The notes under the pieces are model-generated. The model made no database searches, was not told the origin of the DNA, and saw only the letters and a list, made by a program, of their open reading frames with translations. Below, in pieces: positions 57,165 to 64,000 of a DNA stretch of 64,000 nt; position 1 is the first letter of the stretch, and the number at the start of each line of letters is the position of its first letter. The stretch lies in the NCBI GenBank assembly GCA_000421085.1, contig ATWE01000007.1:186001-250000 (forward strand), read 5' to 3'. This stretch comes from Ensifer sp. USDA 6670. Lineage in GTDB: Bacteria > Pseudomonadota > Alphaproteobacteria > Rhizobiales > Rhizobiaceae. The position numbers and the translations under genes are program-made.

Positions 57165-57911
57165 ATGAACCGGAACCCTGCAAACCGGGCCCTCCCGGTT
57201 GGTCTTGTTGTGTTGCTGCTGGCGAATGCGACTATGATCCCGACGCCCGCGATGGCGCTCAGTGAGTTTCAGGGCGCCCCTGCCCCCATTGCCGGCGAAC
57301 AGAACGCAGCCCCAGGCGACGAGGCCGAAGAGGTCGCGCCGGAAGAACCGACCCCCCTGGAAATCCCGATGCCCGACCCTCTCGTCGACCGGACGGCCGT
57401 CGAGTCGAAGGACGATGAGATCGCCGCGCCGGACGTCGTGGAGCCTGTCGAGGTGCTGACGGATGTCTCGAAGATTCCGGTGCCGGTCGCCCGCATGCGC
57501 GAACTGATCGTCGAGGCTGCGGCTTCGGGTGACATCGAGCGGCTGCGCCCTCTGCTGGGCAAGGGCCCCACCCAGACCCAAGTTACTGCCACCGCCGGGG
57601 AAGACGACCCGATTGCCGCCCTCAAAAGTCTTTCCGGCGACCAGGACGGCATCGAAATTCTGGCCATCCTCCTCGATGTCATGTCGACGGGCTTCGTGCT
57701 TGCGGATAAGGGTACTCCCGAGGAGGCCTATGTCTGGCCCTATTTCGCCGAGAAGCCGCTCTCGTCGCTAACCGCCCCGGAAAAGGTCGACCTCTTCCGA
57801 CTGGTGACCGCCGGCGATTTCGCCGGGATGGAAGAGTTCGGCTCCTACAATTTCTACCGCGTCGGCATCACGCCGGATGGAAAGTGGAAATTCTTCGTCG
57901 CGGGCGACTGA
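57165..57911 (+). CDS. Exported protein of unknown function
   Basis: The 248-residue protein has a signal peptide (LPVGLVVLLLANATMIPTPAMA), a Glu/Pro/Asp-rich linker of about 70 residues, and a C-terminal globular part (about 105-248) containing MRELIVEAAASGDIERLRPLLGKG, PIAALKSLSGDQDGIEILAILLDVM and YVWPYFAEKPLSSLTAPEKVDLFRL. AGGA lies 7 bases upstream of the ATG. I do not recognise a named domain; it resembles rhizobial conserved hypotheticals. It probably acts in the periplasm. Confidence 0.75.
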   Translation: MNRNPANRALPVGLVVLLLANATMIPTPAMALSEFQGAPAPIAGEQNAAPGDEAEEVAPEEPTPLEIPMPDPLVDRTAVESKDDEIAAPDVVEPVEVLTDVSKIPVPVARMRELIVEAAASGDIERLRPLLGKGPTQTQVTATAGEDDPIAALKSLSGDQDGIEILAILLDVMSTGFVLADKGTPEEAYVWPYFAEKPLSSLTAPEKVDLFRLVTAGDFAGMEEFGSYNFYRVGITPDGKWKFFVAGD

Positions 57912-58020
57912 GCGCGTCTCGTGCCCGGGAGACGGGAATGCTGACGGATCCCGCTCGGGCATGCTTGCCCTTCCCCGGCAGACATCCTACCTCTTCAGGA
58001 TAGAGAATAGGACTCGACAT

Positions 58021-58869
58021 ATGCCAATGGTTTGCCTCGACGACCGCGCACTCATTCGTGTCTCCGGAAAGGACGCGGAGACCCTTCTTCAGACGCTGAT
58101 CACGACGGATATCGCCTCGCTCACGCCGGACGAGGTCAGGCCCGGTGCGCTGCTGACCCCGCAGGGCAAAATCCTTTTCGATTTCCTGATCTCCCGCGAC
58201 GGCGAAGCGTTGCGTCTGGAGACGGCGGGGGATCAAGCCGAAGCGCTCGTCAAGCGCCTGACGATGTACAAGCTGCGATCGGCAGTGGACCTGTCGCTCG
58301 ATTCGCCGGCGCCGGTCACGGTCGTGTTCGGAGAAGATGCGCCTGCCGAGAGCTATCGCGATCATCGGTTCGAGAAGGCGGGCATGTCCGCATTCCGCCT
58401 CTATCGCGACGTCCCTGCAGCGGAAGCGGGCATCGTCGATCTGGACCGGCTCAGAATCGCGGCGGGAATCGCCGTTGCCGGCCGCGACTACGACCTGCAG
58501 GATGCGTTTCCGCATGACGTGCTCATGGATTTGAACGGCGGCCTTTCCTTCCGCAAGGGCTGCTATGTCGGGCAGGAAGTCGTTTCGCGCATGCAGCACC
58601 GCGGCACTGCGCGACGCCGCCTCGTCATCGTCGCCGGCGAGGCGACGCTGCCGCCGAGCGGAACGAACATTTCCGTCAACGGGCGGCCGATCGGTTCTCT
58701 CGGCACCGTACTGGATCGGGACGGCCTGGCCATCGTTAGGATCGACAAGGCGGGCGAGGCGATCGCCAAAGGTGAAGCCATCCTTGCAGGCGACGTACGC
58801 CTTACCCTGACGCTGCCCGCCTGGACGGGACTCGCCTTTCCGAGCGAGGCAGGCGAGGCGAGCGCATGA
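58021..58869 (+). CDS. ygfZ: YgfZ/GcvT-type folate-dependent Fe-S cluster assembly protein
   Basis: From the ATG at 58021 the protein has 282 residues and the YgfZ signature RKGCYVGQEVVSRMQHRG with the functional cysteine, on a GcvT-like fold. It uses tetrahydrofolate to help maintain certain Fe-S enzymes such as MiaB. NadA, expected just beyond the window, is itself an Fe-S enzyme. Its stop overlaps the next start (ATGA). Confidence 0.92.
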   Translation: MPMVCLDDRALIRVSGKDAETLLQTLITTDIASLTPDEVRPGALLTPQGKILFDFLISRDGEALRLETAGDQAEALVKRLTMYKLRSAVDLSLDSPAPVTVVFGEDAPAESYRDHRFEKAGMSAFRLYRDVPAAEAGIVDLDRLRIAAGIAVAGRDYDLQDAFPHDVLMDLNGGLSFRKGCYVGQEVVSRMQHRGTARRRLVIVAGEATLPPSGTNISVNGRPIGSLGTVLDRDGLAIVRIDKAGEAIAKGEAILAGDVRLTLTLPAWTGLAFPSEAGEASA

Positions 58870-59474
58870 TGAGTGCGCGCGCGTGGCAGCGTATGCTTTC
58901 CGGACGGCGGCTCGATCTTCTCGACCCCTCACCGCTCGATGTCGAGCTTTCCGACATCGCCCACGGACTTGCCCGCGTGGCGCGTTGGAACGGTCAGACT
59001 TCCGGCGACCACGCCTTCTCCGTTGCCCAGCACAGTCTCGTTGTCGAGGAGATTTTCCGCCGCACCAATCGCTGCGATGCCCAGGATTGCCTTATGGCCC
59101 TGCTTCACGACGCGCCGGAATATGTCATCGGCGACATGATCTCGCCGTTCAAGGCCGTTGTCGGCGGCGGCTACAAGACCGTAGAGAAGCGTCTGGAGAA
59201 TGCTGTCCACCTGCGCTTCGGGCTTCCGGCACACACGCCTAGGGAGCTCAAGGAAAGGATCAAGAAGGCCGACCGTATCGCGGCCTATTTCGAAGCGACG
59301 GAACTTGCCGGCTTTTCCGCGGAGGAGGCCCGCAAGTTCTTCGGCCAGCCGCGCGGCATCACCCGCGAGACATTGCTGATCGATCCTCTGCCCGCGGTCG
59401 AGGCGCAGCGGCTCTTCGCCACGCGCTTCAATGCCTTGGAGTCCGAACGCGCTAAGGCGAGACAGGAGGCGTGA
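58866..59474 (+). CDS. HD-domain phosphohydrolase (YfbR-like)
   Basis: The 202-residue protein has the HD metal motif: His in GDHAFSVAQHSLVVEE, HD in ALLHDAPEYVIGDM and a later Asp in KADRIAAYFEATEL. This matches HD hydrolases related to 5'-deoxynucleotidase YfbR. The substrate is not determined. It overlaps ygfZ upstream and the phosphatase gene downstream (a GTG at 59471 would overlap the stop), part of a four-gene coupled series. Confidence 0.88.
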   Translation: MMSARAWQRMLSGRRLDLLDPSPLDVELSDIAHGLARVARWNGQTSGDHAFSVAQHSLVVEEIFRRTNRCDAQDCLMALLHDAPEYVIGDMISPFKAVVGGGYKTVEKRLENAVHLRFGLPAHTPRELKERIKKADRIAAYFEATELAGFSAEEARKFFGQPRGITRETLLIDPLPAVEAQRLFATRFNALESERAKARQEA

Positions 59475-59476
59475 CC

Positions 59477-60010
59477 ATGACGGCAATCGTCGTCTCGCCG
59501 CTTCAGCGCATCGCGGAAATGGCCGTCCGGCACGGCTGCCGCGAAATGCTGAGCCTGCTTGCTAAGGGCCAGAATTTTCATCGCCCGGCCGTCATCGACG
59601 ATGCGAAGCATCTGACGATCGGCGTCAACGACATCAGCTTCGCCGGAACGGGCGACCTGATTGCGCCGCAGGAAGAACACGTTCATCGGATCATCGATTT
59701 CGCCCGAAAATGGGACCGGACCCGGCCGATGCTCATCCATTGCTGGATGGGCGTCTCCCGCTCGCCTGCGGCCGCGCTGATCGCCGCACTCGCCGTCGAA
59801 CCGGAACAGGACGACCACGCGCTCGCGAAGCGCCTCCGGCTTGCCTCGCCCTATGCGACGCCGAATGCGCGGCTCGTGGAAATCGGCGACCGGGCGTTGT
59901 CGCGCAAGGGTGCGCTCGTCGCGGCGGTGCGAGCCATCGGCCGCGGCGCGGATGCTGACGGCAATGCTCCGTTCATCCTGCCTCTGCAGGACGTGCAACA
60001 TGCCGGGTGA
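59477..60010 (+). CDS. Predicted protein tyrosine/dual-specificity phosphatase
   Basis: The protein has 177 residues from the ATG at 59477 (179 from the GTG at 59471). The phosphatase loop HCWMGVSRSPAA (HCx5R) is intact with a plausible general-acid Asp upstream (NDISFAG). It matches a predicted PTP group of alphaproteobacteria; phosphorylated inositol, nucleotide or protein substrates cannot be told apart. The next gene starts 10 bases inside its 3' end. Confidence 0.85.
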   Translation: MTAIVVSPLQRIAEMAVRHGCREMLSLLAKGQNFHRPAVIDDAKHLTIGVNDISFAGTGDLIAPQEEHVHRIIDFARKWDRTRPMLIHCWMGVSRSPAAALIAALAVEPEQDDHALAKRLRLASPYATPNARLVEIGDRALSRKGALVAAVRAIGRGADADGNAPFILPLQDVQHAG

Positions 60011-60968
60011 AGCGCAGCCGGTCACGGTCGAGATTGGACTCAATGCCGTGATCGTCGCGGTCGTCAGCCGCAGCCCGCGCATCCTCGCCGTCAGCGAGGC
60101 GGACGGCGACGCCCGCGACAGCCTGCCCTTCGGCCCCTTCGATCCGGCCCGCCACCGCACTTTCGAGGCAAGCCTGCGGGCACGCGTCGAGAAGCGTACG
60201 GCGCTCAAGCTCGGCTATATCGAGCAGCTCTACACCTTCGGCGACCGTGGGCGCCAGCGTCTGCCCGGCGAGGAAGGCAAGCACATGGTCTCCGTCGGCT
60301 ATCTGGCGCTGACGCGAACCGATGCCGAGAACAACGAGAGGCTGGCCGAAGCTGGCGCCCATTGGCGCGACTGGTACGGCTATCTGCCCTGGGAAGACTG
60401 GCGTCTCGGACGTCCCGCGATACTCGACCAGACCATCCTGCCGGCGCTTGTCCGCTGGGAGTCCGGAGACGAAAAGACGACCTCGGCACAGCGTCGTTCA
60501 CGGGTACGCCTCGCCTTCGGCCTTGACGACTTTCCCTGGGACGAAGAGCGCGTGCTGGAGCGCTACGAATTGCTCTATGAGGCGGGACTGGTGCGCGAGG
60601 CCGTAATCGACGGCCATTGCCGCGATCCGGAGAATCCGGCGGCAGGGCTGGCGATGCGCCACGATCACCGCCGGATCGTCGCGACCGCCGTCGCGAGACT
60701 TCGCGGGAAACTCAAATACCGGCCGGTGGTTTTCGAAATGATGCCGCCGGTGTTCACCCTCACCGATCTGCAGGCAACGGTCGAGGCGATCTCAGGGCGC
60801 CATCTTCACAAGCAGAACTTCCGCCGCCTCGTCGAAGGAGCGGAGCTCGTCGAGCCGACGGGGGAGACCCTGGCATCGACCGGGGGGCGCCCGGCGGCAC
60901 TCTTCCGCTTCCGCCGCCAAATCCTGGACGAGCGGCCCGCGCCCGGCCTCAAGGTTGGCGGGCGCTGA
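60000..60968 (+). CDS. nadQ: NadQ-type Nudix-fold transcriptional regulator of NAD synthesis
   Basis: The 322-residue protein has an N-terminal Nudix-like fold (VEIGLNAVIVAVVSRSPRILAVSE) and a C-terminal winged helix (VFTLTDLQATVEAISGRHLHKQNFRRLVEGAELVEPTG). The usual REUxEExGU box is degenerate (TFEASLRARVEKRTALKLGYIEQLYTF), so it is probably not a hydrolase. It fits the NadQ/COG4111 group predicted to control nadABC in alphaproteobacteria, and nadC and nadB lie just beyond, on the opposite strand. It ends directly against the sodC stop with no base between. Confidence 0.78.
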   Translation: MPGEAQPVTVEIGLNAVIVAVVSRSPRILAVSEADGDARDSLPFGPFDPARHRTFEASLRARVEKRTALKLGYIEQLYTFGDRGRQRLPGEEGKHMVSVGYLALTRTDAENNERLAEAGAHWRDWYGYLPWEDWRLGRPAILDQTILPALVRWESGDEKTTSAQRRSRVRLAFGLDDFPWDEERVLERYELLYEAGLVREAVIDGHCRDPENPAAGLAMRHDHRRIVATAVARLRGKLKYRPVVFEMMPPVFTLTDLQATVEAISGRHLHKQNFRRLVEGAELVEPTGETLASTGGRPAALFRFRRQILDERPAPGLKVGGR

Positions 60969-61487
60969 TTATTTCACCACCGCGCAGGCCAGCCGATCGC
61001 CGGCATCGCCGGAAGGCTGACTGCGATTGTCGTCCGAATGCACATGGATCACCAGGGCCCGGCCGCGAAGGGCGGTAGCCTTGTCATCGAGAGACACGAA
61101 GCTGTTGAAGATCTGGGCGCGCAGGGTGCCATCGGCGCCGACATACTGGTTCGGCATGTCGCCGGCATGCGGGCCGTTGGAAGCGAGAAAGCCGTGCTCG
61201 GCATTCTCATCCTCGCCGGCAAAATGCTTTCCCGCCGACTCGAACCCGTCCTTGGGATCGCAGCGCCCCATTTCGTGCGCGTGAAAAGCGACCCAGGTAT
61301 CCTTCGGCAGGCCGCTAATCTCCATCTCGATCAGCACGCCCTTGCCGCCTGCCGTCAAAGTGGCCCGCCCGATGTCCGTGCCGTCCTTGCCCACGAATTC
61401 GGCCGTCGCCGTTTGCGAGGATTGTTGTGCAGAAGCGGCACCTGCAATTCCTGCCGCACAGGCGATCGCTATCATCGTTCTCATCAT
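60969..61487 (-). CDS. sodC: Periplasmic Cu/Zn superoxide dismutase
   Basis: The 172-residue protein has a signal peptide (TMIAIACAAGIAGAASA) and SodC metal sites: FHAHEMGRC (two His), KHFAGEDENAEHG, GPHAGDMPN (His, Asp) and VIHVHSDDNRSQPSGDAGDRLAC. The Cys pair forms the structural disulfide. It removes superoxide in the periplasm. AGGGAGAA precedes the ATG. It lies 104 bases downstream of nadC on the same strand; a shared transcript is possible. Confidence 0.92.
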   Translation of the reverse strand: MMRTMIAIACAAGIAGAASAQQSSQTATAEFVGKDGTDIGRATLTAGGKGVLIEMEISGLPKDTWVAFHAHEMGRCDPKDGFESAGKHFAGEDENAEHGFLASNGPHAGDMPNQYVGADGTLRAQIFNSFVSLDDKATALRGRALVIHVHSDDNRSQPSGDAGDRLACAVVK

Positions 61488-61591
61488 CGCAGTTCTCCCT
61501 CTCACTCGCGGGTCGATAGGAGACAACGCGCGGCTGCCGGGGTCGTTCCGCAAAAACGCGGAAGAGTTGCAGCCAAATCCGGCGAATTGGG

Positions 61592-62491
61592 CTAAATCGA
61601 CACGTCGAGACCGATGTCGAGCGTTGGTGCGGCCATCGTGATCTTCGATGTCGAGATGTAGTCGACGCCCGTTTCGGCGATTGCTCGAATGGTTTCGATC
61701 TTCACATTTCCCGACGCCTCCAACCTGGTGCGGCGCAGGTCGCCGGGGTAGGAAGCGGCGGACAGTTCCCAATGTGCCGCGTTGATCGCGACGGCCTCGC
61801 TGAGCAGTTCCGGCCCCATATTGTCGAGCAGGACCACGTCCGGCGAGGCGGTCAGCGCCTCGCGCAATTGTGCGAGGCCGTCGACTTCAACCTCGACCTT
61901 GACGAGATGGCCGCAATAGGCCCGCGCGGCGCGGACGGCGCCGGCAACACCGCCGGAAACGGCGATGTGGTTATCCTTGATCAGCACCGCGTCGTCGAGA
62001 CCGTAACGATGATTGGAGCCGCCGCCGAGGCGAACGGCGTATTTTTCGAGAGCGCGAAGGCCGGGGATGGTCTTGCGCGTGCAACAGACCTTGGCGCCCG
62101 TATGGGCGATCTCGTCGGCGAATGTCGCCGTGTAGGTGGCAACCCCCGAGAGATGCATGAGAAAGTTGAGCGCCACCCGCTCGGCCGAAAGAAGCCCGCG
62201 GGCACGGCCGGAAATTCGCGCAATCGTCGTAGCTGGCGCCACCCGGTCGCCGTCCGCAGCGAGCGCTTCGAAGCGGATCGACGGGTCGATCAGGCGGAAG
62301 GCGGTTCGCGCCAGTTCCAGACCGGCAACCACGCCCGCTTCGCGCACACTCATATTCGCGACGGCCGTCCGGTCCGGCCCGATCGTCGAGAGGGTGGTGA
62401 TGTCACCGGCCCGGCCGAGATCTTCCAAAAGGGCCGCTTTCACCTGCTCCTCGACCATGAGAGCGGGCAGTTCCGGGCGAAGGGCCATCAT
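61592..62491 (-). CDS. nadC: Nicotinate-nucleotide pyrophosphorylase (carboxylating)
   Basis: From the ATG at 62491 (AGGA 8 bases upstream) the protein has 299 residues with the quinolinate phosphoribosyltransferase marks EDLGRAGDITT, CTRKTIPGLRALEKYAVRLGG and EVDGLAQL. It converts quinolinate and PRPP to nicotinate mononucleotide. It is 49 bases downstream of nadB, so NAD synthesis steps are encoded in order. Confidence 0.95.
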   Translation of the reverse strand: MMALRPELPALMVEEQVKAALLEDLGRAGDITTLSTIGPDRTAVANMSVREAGVVAGLELARTAFRLIDPSIRFEALAADGDRVAPATTIARISGRARGLLSAERVALNFLMHLSGVATYTATFADEIAHTGAKVCCTRKTIPGLRALEKYAVRLGGGSNHRYGLDDAVLIKDNHIAVSGGVAGAVRAARAYCGHLVKVEVEVDGLAQLREALTASPDVVLLDNMGPELLSEAVAINAAHWELSAASYPGDLRRTRLEASGNVKIETIRAIAETGVDYISTSKITMAAPTLDIGLDVSI

Positions 62492-62540
62492 TATGTCGTT
62501 CCTGCGATTGGAGTAGCTTCTAATTTTGCGTTTGCCGCCG

Positions 62541-64000
62541 TCATGCCGGCTCGCTCTCGGCCACTTCCGCGGCCAGACGCTCCGCCTGGGCAAGCGTCAG
62601 GTAGGTCCGGCGCCGCCATTCCGGCCGCTCGTCAGGGCAATCGGCCCGAAAGTGACCGCCGCGGCTTTCCGTCCGCTGCAGCGCGGCAATCGCGATGAGC
62701 TTGGCCGTGGTGGCGATATTGGCGAAGCGCAGGCGCTTGTTGGTCCGCTCGAGTTCCGCAATCCCCCGGATCGCGCGGGTCAGGCTTTCGCGCGTACGCA
62801 CGACCCCGACGCAGTCGCTCATCAATTGCCGCAGCACCTTGAAAGGCGGGCTGTCCTCGACCGTCACGGGATCGTCGTTCTCGCCGGCATTGTCACCCCA
62901 GGCAGTCAGCTTCGGGGCCGGCAAGCTGCCCTTGATATTTTCCGCGATACGGGCCGCGAAGACGACCGCCTCCAGCAGCGAATTCGAGGCAAGACGGTTC
63001 GCGCCGTGAACGCCGGTCGATGTCACTTCGCCCGCCGCCCAGAGGCCGTCGATGGAGGTCCGCCCCTCCCCGTCCGTCAGCACGCCGCCCATGTGGTAGT
63101 GCACGGCAGGCGTGACGGGGATCGGCTGCCTCACCGGATCGATGCCCGCTGCTATGCATGAGGCGTAGACCGTCGGGAACATCTCGGGGAAATGCTTGCC
63201 GACGGCCTTTGTGCAATCGAGGAAGGCGCCGCGTCCGGCCTGGACTTCCGCAAAGACGCCACGCGAGACGATATCGCGCGGCGCGAGCTCTCCATCGGGA
63301 TGGATGTCGAGCATGAAACGGCGGCCTTCCGAGTTGATCAGGGTGGCGCCATCGCCACGCAACGCCTCGGTCGCAAGAGGCGCCGGGTCCTTGCCGATAT
63401 CTATCGCGGTCGGATGAAACTGGACGAACTCGGGATCGGCAATGATGGCGCCCGCCCGAGCCGCCATGCCGACGCCCTGACCGCATGCCTCCCAGGGATT
63501 GGTGGTGACGGCATAGAGATGGCCGACGCCGCCCGAGCAAAGAACGACGGCCCGCGCCGGGAAGGAGACGCGGCTCTTCGACTGGCCGGCATCCGGCCGC
63601 GCGATCACGCCGGAAATGAACCGGCCCTCGCGCACCAGTTCCTCGACCACATAGCCCTCGATCACCCGGATCGACGGGGTATTGCGCACCGCGGCAATCA
63701 GCGCCTCCATGATCGACTTGCCGGCCATGTCGCCCTTGACGCGGACGATGCGCCGCTCGGAATGCGCGGCTTCCCGCGAAAGCAGGAGCTTTCCTTCCAG
63801 ATCGCGGTCGAAGGGCACCCCGAATTCGAGTAGATCGTGGATGCGGGCCGGGCCTTCTGCGACCATCATGCGCGTCATCTTCTCGTCGACGATACCGGCA
63901 CCGGCCGCGACCGTGTCGGCGACATGCTTCTCGAATGTATCGCCCTTGCTCATCGCCGCGGCGATCCCGCCTTGCGCCCAGGCCGAGGAGGCGCCGTAGC
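62541..64000 (-). CDS. nadB: L-aspartate oxidase (5' part missing)
   Basis: The reading frame runs off the window edge; the first visible residues [15 protein letters not shown] are the conserved segment near residue 45 of NadB, so roughly 45 residues including the FAD-binding GxGxxG are outside. About 486 residues are visible, with [26 protein letters not shown] and [22 protein letters not shown]. It oxidises aspartate to iminoaspartate, which NadA joins with dihydroxyacetone phosphate. nadC follows. Confidence 0.94.
   Translation of the reverse strand, partial: YGASSAWAQGGIAAAMSKGDTFEKHVADTVAAGAGIVDEKMTRMMVAEGPARIHDLLEFGVPFDRDLEGKLLLSREAAHSERRIVRVKGDMAGKSIMEALIAAVRNTPSIRVIEGYVVEELVREGRFISGVIARPDAGQSKSRVSFPARAVVLCSGGVGHLYAVTTNPWEACGQGVGMAARAGAIIADPEFVQFHPTAIDIGKDPAPLATEALRGDGATLINSEGRRFMLDIHPDGELAPRDIVSRGVFAEVQAGRGAFLDCTKAVGKHFPEMFPTVYASCIAAGIDPVRQPIPVTPAVHYHMGGVLTDGEGRTSIDGLWAAGEVTSTGVHGANRLASNSLLEAVVFAARIAENIKGSLPAPKLTAWGDNAGENDDPVTVEDSPPFKVLRQLMSDCVGVVRTRESLTRAIRGIAELERTNKRLRFANIATTAKLIAIAALQRTESRGGHFRADCPDERPEWRRRTYLTLAQAERLAAEVAESEPA

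Overview
The window is a GC-rich, densely packed piece of alphaproteobacterial chromosome. Gene order (lptFGD-surA-pdxA-rsmA; fabD-fabG-acpP-fabF-mltG-yicC-gmk; rpsF-rpsR-DUF2232-rplI; nadBC next to a NadQ-type regulator), protein sequences and rhizobial-type palindromic intergenic repeats point to the Rhizobiaceae, most likely Sinorhizobium/Ensifer. This assignment rests on recognition of families and gene order, not on a database search. No tRNA, rRNA, prophage, insertion sequence, CRISPR array or conjugation gene is visible. It reads as core genome.

Layout. 1-7.7 kb: an AMP-forming ligase cut by the window edge, a small exported protein, a Uup/YheS-type ABC-F ATPase, a GNAT acetyltransferase, galactose dehydrogenase, DNA polymerase III chi and leucyl aminopeptidase. 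8-15.8 kb: an LPS-export and outer-membrane operon (lptF, lptG, lptD, surA) running into pdxA and rsmA. 16.2-23.4 kb, minus strand: fatty-acid synthesis (fabD, fabG, acpP, fabF), then mltG, yicC, gmk. 23.7-28 kb: an aldo/keto reductase, a Cys-rich copper-storage-like protein and the rpsF-rpsR-DUF2232-rplI ribosomal operon. 28.2-31.4 kb: a MarR-controlled EmrAB-type efflux system. 31.6-42.8 kb: dnaB, azlCD with an AraC regulator, alr, radA, cvpA, purF, an SDR, and the phosphatidylethanolamine pair psd-pssA. 42.9-50.4 kb: an Atm1-type exporter, a LysM protein, a LOG-family protein, rarD and citramalate synthase. 50.4-54.4 kb: cysS followed by three tandem GFA genes and proline iminopeptidase with stop/start overlaps. 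54.7-58 kb: small and hypothetical genes, an SRAP protein and a Nudix hydrolase. 58-64 kb: ygfZ-HD hydrolase-tyrosine phosphatase-NadQ in one overlapping run, meeting sodC-nadC-nadB head to head.

Many genes are joined by ATGA/GTGA overlaps, which suggests translational coupling. Convergent gene pairs are usually separated by strong hairpins, several of which belong to repeated families (CCCTCAT...ATGAGGG elements). The mosaic palindrome at 28043-28191 has modules that recur alone elsewhere in the window.

Nothing here is a clear new defence or mobile system. The most worthwhile leads are the coupled GFA triplet, the NadQ-type regulator with a degenerate Nudix box beside nadBC, a cytosolic 16-cysteine bundle protein, a run of unannotated exported or small proteins (54.7-57.9 kb), and the mosaic repeats.
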